Source of the DNA: Deltaproteobacteria bacterium | GTDB taxonomy: Bacteria > Myxococcota > UBA727 > VGSZ01 | Direction: 5' to 3' | Assembly: GCA_016874845.1 (NCBI GenBank) | Contig: VGSZ01000020.1 | Location: 1-35,763 of the forward strand | DNA: 35,763 nt | In this document: piece by piece, positions 25,591 through 33,125 of the stretch | Position numbering within the stretch: position 1 is the stretch's first letter | Layout: the number at the start of each line of letters is the position of its first letter | The notes under the pieces: generated by a model | Told to the model about the DNA's origin: nothing | Databases searched by the model: none | Seen by the model: the letters and a program-made list of their open reading frames with translations, nothing else | Position numbers and translations under genes: made by a program

Positions 25591-27246
25591 GTGCCGCTCG
25601 CGTCCGCCCCCGTGTCCACCGCGCCCAAGGGGGCGCCGCCGCCCGCCGCGCTGTCGTCGACGACGCCCGCGGGGCAGGCGTGGCCGCCGGCCGGCGTGCG
25701 CATCGGCGGCTACATCGTGCAGCGGCCCATCGCCCGCGGCGGCATGGGGCAGGTGGTGCTCGCGCACGACGAGACGCTGCAGCGCGCGGTGGCGCTGAAG
25801 GTGCTCGCGCGCGCCGACGCCGACGACGAGGCGCGCGCCCGCTTCCTGCGCGAGGCGCGGGCGCTGGCGCGCGTCGAGCACCCGGGCGTCGTGCGCGTGC
25901 TGGCGTCGGGCGACGACGACGGCGTGGCGTGGATGGCCCTCGACTACATCGAGGGCGACTCGCTGACGGCGCTGTGCGGCGGCGGCCCCATCGACGAGGA
26001 GACGGCGGTGGCGCTGCTGGCGCAGGTGGCGCGCGGGCTCGCCGCGGTGCACGCCGTCGGCGTCGTGCACCGCGACGTCAAGCCCGACAACCTGCTCGTC
26101 GACGGCGAGGCGAACGTGAAGATCGTCGACTTCGGCGTCGCGTTCGTCGACGGCGGCAGCGGCGGCTTCACGACCCGCGCCGGCGTGGTCGTCGGCACGC
26201 CGCACTTCATGTCGCCCGAGCAGGCCCGCGGCGGCGCCGTCGACGCGCGCTCCGACGCGTGGTCGCTGGGGGCCACGCTGTGGTGGCTGCTCGTGGGGCG
26301 GCCCCCGTTTGCCGGCGGCGGCGACGACGCCGCCGCCGACCTCGACATCCTCGCCCGCGTCGTGCGCGACCCGCTGCCCGACCTCGGCGCACTGGCGCCG
26401 GCGACGTCGCCGGCGACGCGGGCGCTGGTGTCGTCGTTGCTTGCGAAAGATCCGGCCGCGCGCCCCGACGATCTGGCGGTGGTGGCCGCCGCGCTCGACG
26501 ACATCGCCGGCGCGCTCGCTCGCGGCGCGGTGCCGCCGGCGGCACCGCCGGTCGTCGCGGGGTCGGCTCCTTCGCCAGCGTCGTCGGCGGCTCCGTCGTC
26601 GTCGGCGACCGGGCCGGCCCTTGCTGCGCCGAGCGTGCCCGTGCGCGAGGGGCGCTCGACCGGCGCCGTGGTCGCCGTCGTCGTCGGCCTGGGGCTCGTC
26701 GTCGCCGCCGTCGCGGGTGGGGTGGTGGTCGGGCGGCGCACCGCCGAGCCGCGGGTGCAGGAGCGCGTCGTCGAGCGGGTGGTGACGGTCGAGGTGCCGG
26801 TGCCCACGCCGGTGCCCGCGCTGTCGGCCGACACCGCGAAGCCACCGCCACCGCCGCCGCCGCCGACCGCCGACCAGTGGCGGCAGGAGCTGGCGTCGGC
26901 GTCGCCAGCGGAATTGCCGGTGACGGTGGACCGGGTACTGGCCCAGAACGACGCCGCCGCGCGGGCGGCGCTGGTGGCCGTCGCCGGTGCGGCGGGCGAG
27001 GCCGGCGACGTCGTCGTCGAGCGCGCGCTGTTCGACGACCGCGTCGACCGCGCGGCGCTGATCGACGCGGCGCTGCGCACGCCAGCGCGCGCGCTGCGCA
27101 TCGTCGAGCAGCTCGCGCGTCGGCGCGACGACACGGCGTTTACGCGGCTGCGCCAGATCGCCGCGACGCATGGCGACGCGAAGGTGCGCGCTGCCGCGGC
27201 GCGCGCGCGCGACAGCATCTTCTCGGCCGCCGACGAGACCCCGTGA
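25591..27246 (+). CDS. Membrane-anchored Ser/Thr protein kinase (kinase 3)
   Basis: A 551-residue Hanks-type kinase. Motifs in order: Gly loop IARGGMGQVVLA, ALKVLARAD with the ATP lysine, HRDVKPDNLL, DFGVA, and MSPEQAR. The catalytic domain covers about residues 40-300. One membrane helix lies at about 357-384 (AVVAVVVGLGLVVAAVAGGV). The exterior has a VQERVVERVVTVEVPVPTPV spacer, a run of prolines, and an Ala-rich helical repeat region of about 130 residues, possibly HEAT-like. It is a PknB-style HRDVKPDN kinase, unlike kinases 1 and 2, which have HRDVSPHN. The start is GTG 25591; no ATG fits. It sits 36 bp after one broken gene and 49 bp before another. Confidence 0.94.
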   Translation: MPLASAPVSTAPKGAPPPAALSSTTPAGQAWPPAGVRIGGYIVQRPIARGGMGQVVLAHDETLQRAVALKVLARADADDEARARFLREARALARVEHPGVVRVLASGDDDGVAWMALDYIEGDSLTALCGGGPIDEETAVALLAQVARGLAAVHAVGVVHRDVKPDNLLVDGEANVKIVDFGVAFVDGGSGGFTTRAGVVVGTPHFMSPEQARGGAVDARSDAWSLGATLWWLLVGRPPFAGGGDDAAADLDILARVVRDPLPDLGALAPATSPATRALVSSLLAKDPAARPDDLAVVAAALDDIAGALARGAVPPAAPPVVAGSAPSPASSAAPSSSATGPALAAPSVPVREGRSTGAVVAVVVGLGLVVAAVAGGVVVGRRTAEPRVQERVVERVVTVEVPVPTPVPALSADTAKPPPPPPPPTADQWRQELASASPAELPVTVDRVLAQNDAAARAALVAVAGAAGEAGDVVVERALFDDRVDRAALIDAALRTPARALRIVEQLARRRDDTAFTRLRQIAATHGDAKVRAAAARARDSIFSAADETP

Positions 27247-27531
27247 CGCGTCGGCCGAAGCCAGCATCGGGCGCCGTCGGGTACAGCGCGACACCGTGAA
27301 ATCATTGGATGATGAACACCCGCCGAAGGTCTTCGGCCTGTCGCTCCGCGTCGTCGACGAGGACGGCGTGCCCGTGGTCGGCGCGTCCGTCGCGGTGGGC
27401 GACGCCGCGCCCACCACCGACGACGACGGTGTGCTCGCCCTCGACGGCTTCGTCGAGCCCGCGCTCTTCGTCGTGCCGAGGGCTTTCTGCCCGAGCCGGT
27501 GGTGCTCGGCCCTGAGGACAGCCCAGGCCCG

Positions 27532-27591
27532 CGCGGTGTCCCCCGCGGTGTGCCCCGCGGTGTCTCCCGCGGTGTCCCCCGCGGTGTTCCG
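27532..27591 (+). repeat. 12-bp tandem repeat, five units
   Basis: Five units of CGCGGTGTCCCC with one- or two-base variants start at 27532, 27544, 27556, 27568 and 27580. The repeat lies within the broken gene, at the point where the enzyme core seems to be lost. In one frame it reads as GVPR units. Slippage or recombination here could have helped the loss. Confidence 0.92.
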
Positions 27592-28053
27592 GCCGGGCGC
27601 CGCGGTTGCCCTGCCGCGGCGTGCGCCCTTCGCCACCGCCGCCTCGTTGCCACCCTTGGGCCTCGTGCGCTCGCGCGGGTAGGGGCTCGACGCGGTGCTG
27701 TTCGGCTGCGACCTGCTTCGCTGGGGTCGCGCGCGCTGCGCCTCGCCCGCCGGGCGTCGAGCACCGAACGTGTCCGGCTGCGCCCCGTGGCCCGCGCCAT
27801 CCGGCAGGAGCACCGCCGGTACCGAAGCGGCACCGAGCCCGCCGACGGCCCAGCGACGTGCTCGCTGCGCCTGGTCGTGCAGCACCGCGGCGACGGGCCG
27901 ACGCGCTTCACGTCCGACGTCTGTCCGGCTGTGGTGTAGACGCCCTTGGCGTTTCACCACAGCCCGTTGCTTCTCTGGAGGGTCTGTTGCCAGGCCCTCC
28001 CACCGCCGAGCAAAGCCCGACGGTGCCTCCCGCCCAGGAACGCAGCCCTCGGC

Positions 28054-28076
28054 GAAAACGGCCATCGGCCGTTTTC
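28054..28076. terminator. Perfect 10-bp A/T-tailed hairpin inside the broken gene
   Basis: Arms GAAAACGGCC (28054-28063) and GGCCGTTTTC (28067-28076) flank the loop ATC. The AAAA/TTTT ends make it look like a bidirectional intrinsic terminator. It lies in a stretch (27938-28080) with no protein-like frame between two coding fragments, so it may be an inserted element or a former gene boundary. Confidence 0.55.
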
Positions 28077-28472
28077 ACCGCAGGCTGCGATCACTGCGAC
28101 GACACCAACCCGTCGGAGGACCCGGACTCCACCCTGCTGCGCAGCGTCGAGGTCGAGTTCACCAACCCCCGAGGACGGCGCCTGGCACGAGACGGTCGTC
28201 GATCTGCCCCCCGTCGTCTTTGCGCCCGACGGCGGGCTGCGGGCCAACGCGACGATGCCCTACGCCGGCCTGCACCCTTCGACGATGGGCGACACCGAGC
28301 TGTGGCTCGACGACGTGCAGCTGGTCGAGCGGTGCGACCCGCTGCCGATGCCCGACGGCTTCTTCGAGGCCGGCCTCGTGCGCCGCAAGACGCCGGGCGA
28401 CGACGTCGCCGTCACCCTCGAGCACCGCCTGCAGTGAGCGCCGCACCGTAGCCGCTGCGCCGTGACCGCTGC

Positions 28473-28509
28473 GTCGTCGTCGCTGCGCGGTGGACGCCGC
28501 GACGACGAC
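28473..28509. terminator. 10-bp inverted repeat between convergent genes
   Basis: GTCGTCGTCG (28473-28482) pairs exactly with CGACGACGAC (28500-28509) around a 17-base loop. It lies between the broken gene's stop and the rdgB stop. GTC/GAC runs are common here, so chance is possible. Confidence 0.35.
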
Positions 28510-28527
28510 CGCGAAGGCCCCGCTCGT

Positions 28528-29208
28528 TCAGGCCGTGGGGTTTGCCCACAGCGACCGCAGCGCGCGGCCGCGGTGCGAGATCGCGTGCTTCTGCTCGGCG
28601 GTCAGCTCGGCCATGCGCCGACCGCGCACGTCGTCGCCGCCGCCGTCGCCGCCGTCGTCGACGACAAACAGCGGGTCGTAGCCGAAGCCGCCGGCGCCGC
28701 TCGGGTCGCGGGCGATGAGCCCACGCACGCTGCCGCTGGCGGCGCGCTCGACGCCGCTGGCTACGTCGATGGCGTGCACCGCGGCGACGAAGCGCGCCGT
28801 GCGGCGCGACGACGGCACCGGCGCAAGCAGCGCCAGCAGCAGTTGGTTGTTCGCCTCGTCGACAGACAGCCCGGCGGGGGCGTAGCCGCAGTCGCCCGAC
28901 CAGCGCGCCGAGCGCACGCCCGGGTGGCCGTCGAGGGCGTCGACGCACAGGCCCGAGTCGTCGGCGACGACGACGTCGACGGCGGCGCGCGTCGACGTGG
29001 GCAGCGCGCGCCACGCGGCCAGATAACCGCGCGCCTTCTTCGCCGCGTTGCCGGCGAAGTCGGGGGCGTCCTCGACGACGTCGACGCCGTCGAGGCCGGC
29101 GTCCTTCAGCGTCAGCACACGGTGGCCGTCGCCGTGCAGCGCGCGCACGAGCTCGGCGAGCTCGCGCGCTTTCTTCGCGTTGCCGCTGGCGAGCAGGTAG
29201 GTCGTCAT
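28528..29208 (-). CDS. rdgB: XTP/dITP diphosphatase (RdgB/HAM1)
   Basis: Hydrolyses non-canonical purine triphosphates such as XTP and dITP to monophosphates, protecting DNA and RNA. HAM1 motifs in the 226-residue product: LLASGNAKKARELAEL at the N-terminus, VVADDSGLCVDALDGHPGV with the metal-binding acidic residues, RSARWSGD, GGFGYDPLFV, and the C-terminal AISHRGRAL. An insertion of Gly/Asp residues (DDGGDGGGDD) after the GYDPLF motif is longer than usual. The ATG at 29208 has GGAG eight bases upstream. It starts 25 bp after rph, a gene order found in other bacteria, so an operon is likely. Confidence 0.95.
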   Translation of the reverse strand: MTTYLLASGNAKKARELAELVRALHGDGHRVLTLKDAGLDGVDVVEDAPDFAGNAAKKARGYLAAWRALPTSTRAAVDVVVADDSGLCVDALDGHPGVRSARWSGDCGYAPAGLSVDEANNQLLLALLAPVPSSRRTARFVAAVHAIDVASGVERAASGSVRGLIARDPSGAGGFGYDPLFVVDDGGDGGGDDVRGRRMAELTAEQKHAISHRGRALRSLWANPTA

Positions 29209-29233
29209 CGTCCGATCTCCGTCGTCGTCGTCC

Positions 29234-29977
29234 TCACCAGAGGCCGGCGAGCGCCTCGCGCTGCAGCGCGCACAGGCGGTCGATGGCGACGAGCCCCTGA
29301 TCGACGAGGGCGTCGAGCTCCTTGCGCGACATCGGCGCGCCCTCGGCGGTGCCCTGCACCTCGACGATGCCGCCGTCGGAGCGGGCCACGAGGTTCAGGT
29401 CGGTCTCGGCCTTGCTGTCTTCGGCGTAGCAGAGGTCGGTGAACACCGCGCCGCCGTGGATGCCGATGGACACCGCGGCCACCTGCGCGGTCAGCGCGTC
29501 CTTCACGGTCTTCGCCTTCATCGGCAGCTTCTTCTGCTGCAGGTCGTGCAGGCACAAGGCGACGGCGACGAAGCTGCCGGTGATCGCGGCGGTGCGCGTG
29601 CCGCCGTCGGCCTGCAGGACGTCGCAGTCGACGTTGATCTGGCGCTCGCCGATCTTGTCGATGTCGACCACGTTTCGTAGCGCGCGCCCGATCAGGCGCT
29701 GGATCTCGACGGAGCGGCCGTCCTGCTTGCCGCGGCTGCTGTCGCGCTGCTTCCGCTCGTGTGTCGACGCCGGCAGCATCGAGTACTCGGCGGTCAGCCA
29801 GCCGCCGCCGCTGCCCTTGCGGTGGGGCGGCACCCGCTCTTCGGCGGTGGCGCAGCACAGCACCTTCGTCTGGCCGAACGACACCAGCACCGAGCCGGGG
29901 TGGTGGGCGATGAAGCGCGTCTGGAAGGCGACGGGGCGAAGGTCGGTGGCCGTACGGCCGTCGATGCGGTTGGACAT
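29234..29977 (-). CDS. rph: Ribonuclease PH
   Basis: Phosphorolytic 3'-5' exoribonuclease that trims tRNA 3' ends in the cytoplasm. The 247-residue core matches the family length and begins RIDGRTATDLRPV. The family features are plain: VLVSFGQTKVLCCA, GWLTAEYSMLPAST, the RGKQDGRSVEIQRLIGRALR block with phosphate-binding Arg residues, VDCDVLQADGGTRTAAITGS, and IVEVQGTAEG. ATG 29977 is chosen because it places the first family motif at the N-terminus, although no ribosome binding site is evident. The frame stays open to 30235 through an acidic DDAD repeat, so an N-terminally extended form from ATG 30151 is possible. Upstream gene of rdgB. Confidence 0.95.
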   Translation of the reverse strand: MSNRIDGRTATDLRPVAFQTRFIAHHPGSVLVSFGQTKVLCCATAEERVPPHRKGSGGGWLTAEYSMLPASTHERKQRDSSRGKQDGRSVEIQRLIGRALRNVVDIDKIGERQINVDCDVLQADGGTRTAAITGSFVAVALCLHDLQQKKLPMKAKTVKDALTAQVAAVSIGIHGGAVFTDLCYAEDSKAETDLNLVARSDGGIVEVQGTAEGAPMSRKELDALVDQGLVAIDRLCALQREALAGLW

Positions 29978-30030
29978 GACCGTACCGGATCGCTTCGCGC
30001 CCTGGTCGTCAACGGCGTCGTCAACGCCAC

Positions 30031-30114
30031 CGTCATCCGCATCGTCATCCGCATCGTCATCCGCATCGTCATCCGCATCGTCATCCGCATCGTCGTCCGC
30101 ATCGTCGTCCGCAT
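30031..30114 (-). repeat. 12-bp tandem repeat, seven units, upstream of and in frame with rph
   Basis: Five exact CGTCATCCGCAT units (30031-30090) are followed by two CGTCGTCCGCAT units (30091-30114). Read on the minus strand in the rph frame they encode Asp-Asp-Ala-Asp repeats with no stop before the rph ATG 54 bp away. It is either an acidic extension or a repeat in the 5' leader, next to the divergent gene at 30154. Confidence 0.95.
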
Positions 30115-30153
30115 CCTGCCGGCTGCGACTTGACTCATCTGCAGGGTGCATAG

Positions 30154-30588
30154 ATGCGTGCTGCATCGAGCTCGACCGCCACGACCACGAGGCAAAAGAA
30201 GAAGTCGGCACGGGAGACGGCGCCGAAGACGACAACGAAGACGGCGCCGAAGACGGCGTCGCCGGCTGTGGGGTCGTCCTCGGCGACCGCGTCGACCGCG
30301 CCGGCCGTCGATGCTGACGAGGCGGCGTTCCTGCGCGCGTACGACCTGACGGCGTTCCCGCGGCCGTCGGTGGCCGTCGACGTCGTCGCGCCGACGTTGC
30401 TCGGCGGCGCGTTGCACGTCGCGCTGTACCGACGGGCCGACCATCCGGCGAAGGGGCGGCACGTGCTGCCGGGCGCGCTGTTCGTCTTCGACCACTACGT
30501 GCGGCACGAAGGCGCTGTCGTCTCCGCGGGCGAAAAGACCGTGCTGCGCTCCGACGTCATGTACCGGCGCGCCGGCGCCGGCGCCTGA
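30154..30588 (+). CDS. Chimera: Nudix N-terminus joined to 2OG-Fe(II) dioxygenase C-terminus
   Basis: A 144-residue ORF. Residues 1-50 are Lys/Thr/Ala-rich and disordered-looking. Residues about 55-108 read like the start of a Nudix protein (TAFPRPSVAVDVVAP, then LHVALYRRADHPAKGRHVLPG), but the Nudix box that should follow is absent. Instead the sequence continues ALFVFDHYVRHEGAVVSAGEKTVLRSDVMY, which resembles the C-terminal end of prolyl-4-hydroxylase-like dioxygenases, including the second iron His and the 2-oxoglutarate Arg. Neither half can be active alone. A deletion fusing two neighbouring genes fits best; an assembly join is the alternative. Start at ATG 30154 lies beside an in-frame rph-extension ATG on the other strand (30151). 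Confidence 0.55.
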   Translation: MRAASSSTATTTRQKKKSARETAPKTTTKTAPKTASPAVGSSSATASTAPAVDADEAAFLRAYDLTAFPRPSVAVDVVAPTLLGGALHVALYRRADHPAKGRHVLPGALFVFDHYVRHEGAVVSAGEKTVLRSDVMYRRAGAGA

Positions 30589-30629
30589 GCGTGTGGTCGA
30601 CGAGACAACGACAACACCCGGAGGACACG

Positions 30630-31067
30630 ATGACCGCGAAGGCGACGGAGATCGAGGTGCAGCAGGGCAGCGTCACCGACGGCGACATCGACGTGCTGGT
30701 GAACGCGTCGAACACCATCGGGCAGCTGGGCACCGGTGTCTCGGCGGCGATCCGCAGGGCGTGCGGCGCCGGCTTTCAGGGGGTCATCCACGACGCGCTG
30801 GCCGCGCGGGGCGGCGAGACCGCGCCCGGCGCCGTGTGGCTGACCCACGCCGGCACGCACCCACGGGCGCGCTTCGTCGCCCACGTCGCGGTGATGGACT
30901 ACCGCGAGGACGTGGCGCAGCGGGCCCCCGACGCCGCGCGCATCCAGCGCGCGAGCGCCGCGCTGTGGACCGTGCTCGAGACGCTGCCGCTCCACGAGGT
31001 CAGCGTCGGCATGGTGGCGCTGGGCGTGGGCACCGGCGGGCTCGGCGAGCGCCTGCCGTCGCCCTGA
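30630..31067 (+). CDS. Macro-domain (ADP-ribose-binding) protein, shortened C-terminus
   Basis: Macro domains bind or hydrolyse ADP-ribose derivatives. The 145-residue product opens EIEVQQGSVTDGDIDVLVNA with the conserved VNASN, then LGTGVSAAIRRACG (the diphosphate-binding loop), THAGTHPRARFVAHVAV, and VALGVGTGGLG (second loop). The final helix of the fold, normally 20-30 residues after GTGGLG, is missing: the protein stops at GERLPSP. The start is sound, with GGAGG seven bases upstream of ATG 30630. Downstream, 31068-31295 holds no credible gene, only a small hairpin (AGGGGC-GAA-GCCCCT) and GC-rich sequence leading to the terminator. Confidence 0.85.
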   Translation: MTAKATEIEVQQGSVTDGDIDVLVNASNTIGQLGTGVSAAIRRACGAGFQGVIHDALAARGGETAPGAVWLTHAGTHPRARFVAHVAVMDYREDVAQRAPDAARIQRASAALWTVLETLPLHEVSVGMVALGVGTGGLGERLPSP

Positions 31068-31295
31068 GTGCCCCGTCCCAGAAGAGTACCGGCGAGGGGG
31101 TCGCGGGGGAGCGACGCGTCCCTGCGCGGGGTCGAAGGGGCGAAGCCCCTGGGCGAAATGCACCCGGCCGTCGTCCCCTTCGTCGACGTGGTCGACGGAG
31201 GGGACCCTGCCGCCGCCCCCGCAAAGCCACGACGCCGACACAACGAAAAGAAGCGCCACGCGAGCAGGCCCGCCCACCCACGGCGGCTACGGCCG

Positions 31296-31349
31296 ACCAC
31301 CGAAAAAGACTCCGGCGGCCCGAAGGCCGCCGGAGTCTTTTTCGGTGGT
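31296..31349. terminator. Strong bidirectional terminator, 25-bp perfect inverted repeat
   Basis: Arms 31296-31320 and 31325-31349 are exact complements around CGAA (TTCG on the minus strand). The central stem ends in AAAAA on one side and TTTTT on the other, the classic intrinsic terminator form in both directions. It ends ssrA on the minus strand and the macro-domain transcript on the plus strand. The outer arm overlaps the last four bases (ACCA) of tmRNA. Confidence 0.95.
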
Positions 31350-31710
31350 GGAGGCGGTGGGGATCGAACCCACGTCCGAAAGATGTCCACGACGTACCGC
31401 TACACGCTTAGTCCGTGCTTTGTACTCGGCGACGGCGTCCACGGACACACTCCGTCGTCGAGTCCCCGCCCTGTGTCTCGTTCACGCCTCGGGCTGGGTC
31501 AGGCGCAAACCAGCTCCATCGGGTTCACCGGGATCCCCTCGCAGGAGCAGACCTGGGGCCGGTGCGCTTCGCTAACCTTCTTCAGGCAGCGAGAGCGAGC
31601 TCAACGTTGTCGTTGGCTTTTCTTGTGTTCCCGATCGTTTTGACGCGGGGATCGAGATCCGCGGCGTGCTGTCCGGCGCTTCCTTCCCTCGTCGAAACCA
31701 GGTCGCCCCC
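31346..31710 (-). ncRNA. ssrA: tmRNA (trans-translation RNA)
   Basis: Rescues stalled ribosomes with SmpB and tags the protein for proteolysis. The 5' end GGGGGCGACCTGGTTTCGAC pairs as a 7-bp acceptor stem with the 3' CGCCTCC, followed by A and an encoded CCA at 31346-31348. The T-arm GTTCGATCCC lies near the 3' end. The tag frame is complement 31582-31617: GCC AAC GAC and onward to TGA, giving ANDNVELALAA plus the Ala delivered by the tmRNA itself. Total length is 365 nt, a normal one-piece tmRNA. ORFs drawn across this stretch are not genes. Confidence 0.98.
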
Positions 31711-31727
31711 ATGGAGACCTCGCCCAT

Positions 31728-31756
31728 AGCGTAGGCCCGCAGACGACGCCCGACAA
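31728..31756 (-). promoter_or_regulatory. Sigma-70-like promoter of ssrA
   Basis: On the minus strand TTGTCG (31751-31756) and TACGCT (31728-31733) are spaced by exactly 17 bases. Transcription would begin about 10 bases before the mature 5' end at 31710, leaving a short leader for RNase P to remove. Confidence 0.6.
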
Positions 31757-31783
31757 GCGCGCTGCGGACGTCCGTCGCCGGCG

Positions 31784-32656
31784 TTACGAGCGACGACGAA
31801 TCAGGCCCTCTTGCGCCGTCGACGCCACCAGCGTGCCGTCGCGGGCGTAGATGCTGCCGCGCACGAAGCCGCGCGCCCCCGACGCCGACGGGCTGTGCAT
31901 GACGTGCAGCAGCCAGTCGTCCATGCGGAAGGGCCGGTGGAACCACATGCAGTGGTCGATGCTCGCGATCTTGATGGTCGGCGTCACCCACGTGACCCCG
32001 TGGGGTCGCAGCGTTGTTGGCACGAAGCCGAAGTCGGAGCAGTAGGCGAGCAGGTACCGGTGCAGCGCGTCGTCGTCGGGCAGGCGCCCCGACGCCCGCA
32101 TCCACACCGCGTGGTCGACGCCCTTCTTTTCGGGGTGGAAGGGGTCGACGGGGTCGACGGCGCGCAGCTCGATGGGGCGCTCGGCGGTGGCCATCGTGCG
32201 CACCGGCTCGGGCAGGCGGGCGGCGTGCTTCAGCCACTCGTCGCGCTCCGAGAGCAGGCCATCCGGCCCTGTCGTCGATGGCATGTCGTCGGCGTGCTCG
32301 AAGCCGTCCTCGACGGATTGGAACGACGCCGCGCATTGAAAGATCGGCCGCCCGAATTGAATCGCGACGACGCGGCGGGTGGTGAAGCTGGCGCCGTCGC
32401 GGATGCGGTCGACGTCGTAGACGATCGGGTGCTTCGCGTCGCCCGGCCGCAGGAAGTATGCCTGCAGCGAGTGCACGGGCCGGGCGGTGCCGTCGTCGTT
32501 CGCAGGCACCGTCTGTGCGGCCGCCGACAGCGCCTGACCGAGCACCTGCCCGCCGAAGACCTGACCCCAACCGAGGTCCTGGCTCTGGCCGCGAAACAGG
32601 TTCTCCTCGATCTTCTCGAGCGACAGCAGGGTCACGAGCTCGTCTAGCACCGACAT
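31784..32656 (-). CDS. tesB: Acyl-CoA thioesterase II (TesB)
   Basis: Cleaves acyl-CoA to free fatty acid and CoA in the cytoplasm, with a double hot-dog fold. At 290 residues it matches the TesB length. The N-terminal hot-dog holds NLFRGQSQDLGWGQVFGGQV and LQAYFLRPGD; the second holds SIDHCMWFHRPFR with the catalytic Asp, and STAQEGLIR with the Gln at the C-terminus. The middle catalytic position lies in MHSPSASGARG, a Ser where E. coli has Thr. ATG 32656 gives the usual N-terminus (MSVLDELVTLLSLEKIEENL). Directly upstream on the same strand lies a carbonic anhydrase remnant. Confidence 0.95.
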   Translation of the reverse strand: MSVLDELVTLLSLEKIEENLFRGQSQDLGWGQVFGGQVLGQALSAAAQTVPANDDGTARPVHSLQAYFLRPGDAKHPIVYDVDRIRDGASFTTRRVVAIQFGRPIFQCAASFQSVEDGFEHADDMPSTTGPDGLLSERDEWLKHAARLPEPVRTMATAERPIELRAVDPVDPFHPEKKGVDHAVWMRASGRLPDDDALHRYLLAYCSDFGFVPTTLRPHGVTWVTPTIKIASIDHCMWFHRPFRMDDWLLHVMHSPSASGARGFVRGSIYARDGTLVASTAQEGLIRRRS

Positions 32657-32804
32657 CGGAGGCCTTTCGTCGACCGCGTCGCGCGCTCTCGGGCGCGCGT
32701 GGGGGACCTTGGCCCACGAGGCGCGGGCCGCGAGCGCGGGCATAGCGCACCGACGCGACGTCGGCATGGCACGCGCTGTGCTCTTTTCGTGCCGCCGCCG
32801 CGTG

Positions 32805-33125
32805 CCCCGAAGCTGGTCAGGTGGGCCATCTGCTCGAGCACGCTGTGCTCGACGGCAGCGCACCAGCGGGCGTCGTCGCCGAGCCCGGGGCGCGGTGCCA
32901 GCCCCGGGCCGACGTCACCGAGCCACTCGACCAAGGACGGCGTCTCGTCGGCGTGGGGCAGCAGGGTCTTGCCCGCCTTGGGTCGAGCACGGCCTTGACG
33001 CCGCCGCAGCCGTAATGACCGCAGACGATCACGTGGGGCACGTCGAGGTGCACCGTGTAGGCGGTGCGGAAGCTGGCGCGGCCACGGATGAACTTGCCGA
33101 TCGTCGGATTCCTACGCGGCCCGCG
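32805..33125 (-). pseudogene. Beta-carbonic anhydrase remnant
   Basis: Beta carbonic anhydrases hydrate CO2 using a zinc held by two Cys and one His. The motif HVIVCGHYGCGGVKAVLDP is unmistakable and contains the His and second Cys zinc ligands. Upstream only about 25 residues look related, and the CSDSR region with the first Cys is absent. Downstream the frame breaks just after VLDP, where one missing C would turn RRARP into KAGKTLL; the other frame continues TPSLVEWLGDVGPG and AAVEHSVLEQMAHL, which match the family, then stops resembling it. So it lacks both ends. A three-unit GCGCTGCCCG repeat lies upstream near 33155-33185. Confidence 0.7.

Larger units (their letters stand above)
27296..28437 (+). 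pseudogene. Broken gene: carboxypeptidase-regulatory-like N-terminus and CBM-like C-terminus
   Basis: Protein-like fragments occur in changing frames. First, from GTG 27296: VFGLSLRVVDEDGVPVVGAS to LFVVP, a carboxypeptidase-regulatory-like beta sandwich. After a one-base break at about 27479 (a missing C) the sequence reads EGFLPEPVVLGPED. Next come LDAVLFGCDLLRWG (about 27685), TERVRLRPVARAI to FTSDVCPA (27735-27930), GCDHCDDTNPSEDPDSTLLR (28080-28160), and GAWHETVVDLPPVVF to TELWLDDVQLVERC (28165-28340), which looks like a carbohydrate-binding module. The central part expected of a secreted enzyme is missing. From memory the start and end resemble some myxobacterial CapA-family proteins, at low confidence. 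A 12-bp repeat and a hairpin lie inside. Confidence 0.6.

Noticed and set aside
24502-28065. Minus-strand frame of nearly 1,200 codons
   Set aside because: It runs antisense to kinase 3, whose kinase motifs are all present on the plus strand; the minus product has no recognisable domain.
30000-30120. CRISPR-like array
   Set aside because: The repeat is a head-to-tail 12-bp unit with no spacers, so it is a simple tandem repeat.
31068-31643. Possible 191-residue protein after the macro-domain gene
   Set aside because: The frame crosses the terminator and the tmRNA, both unambiguous non-coding features.
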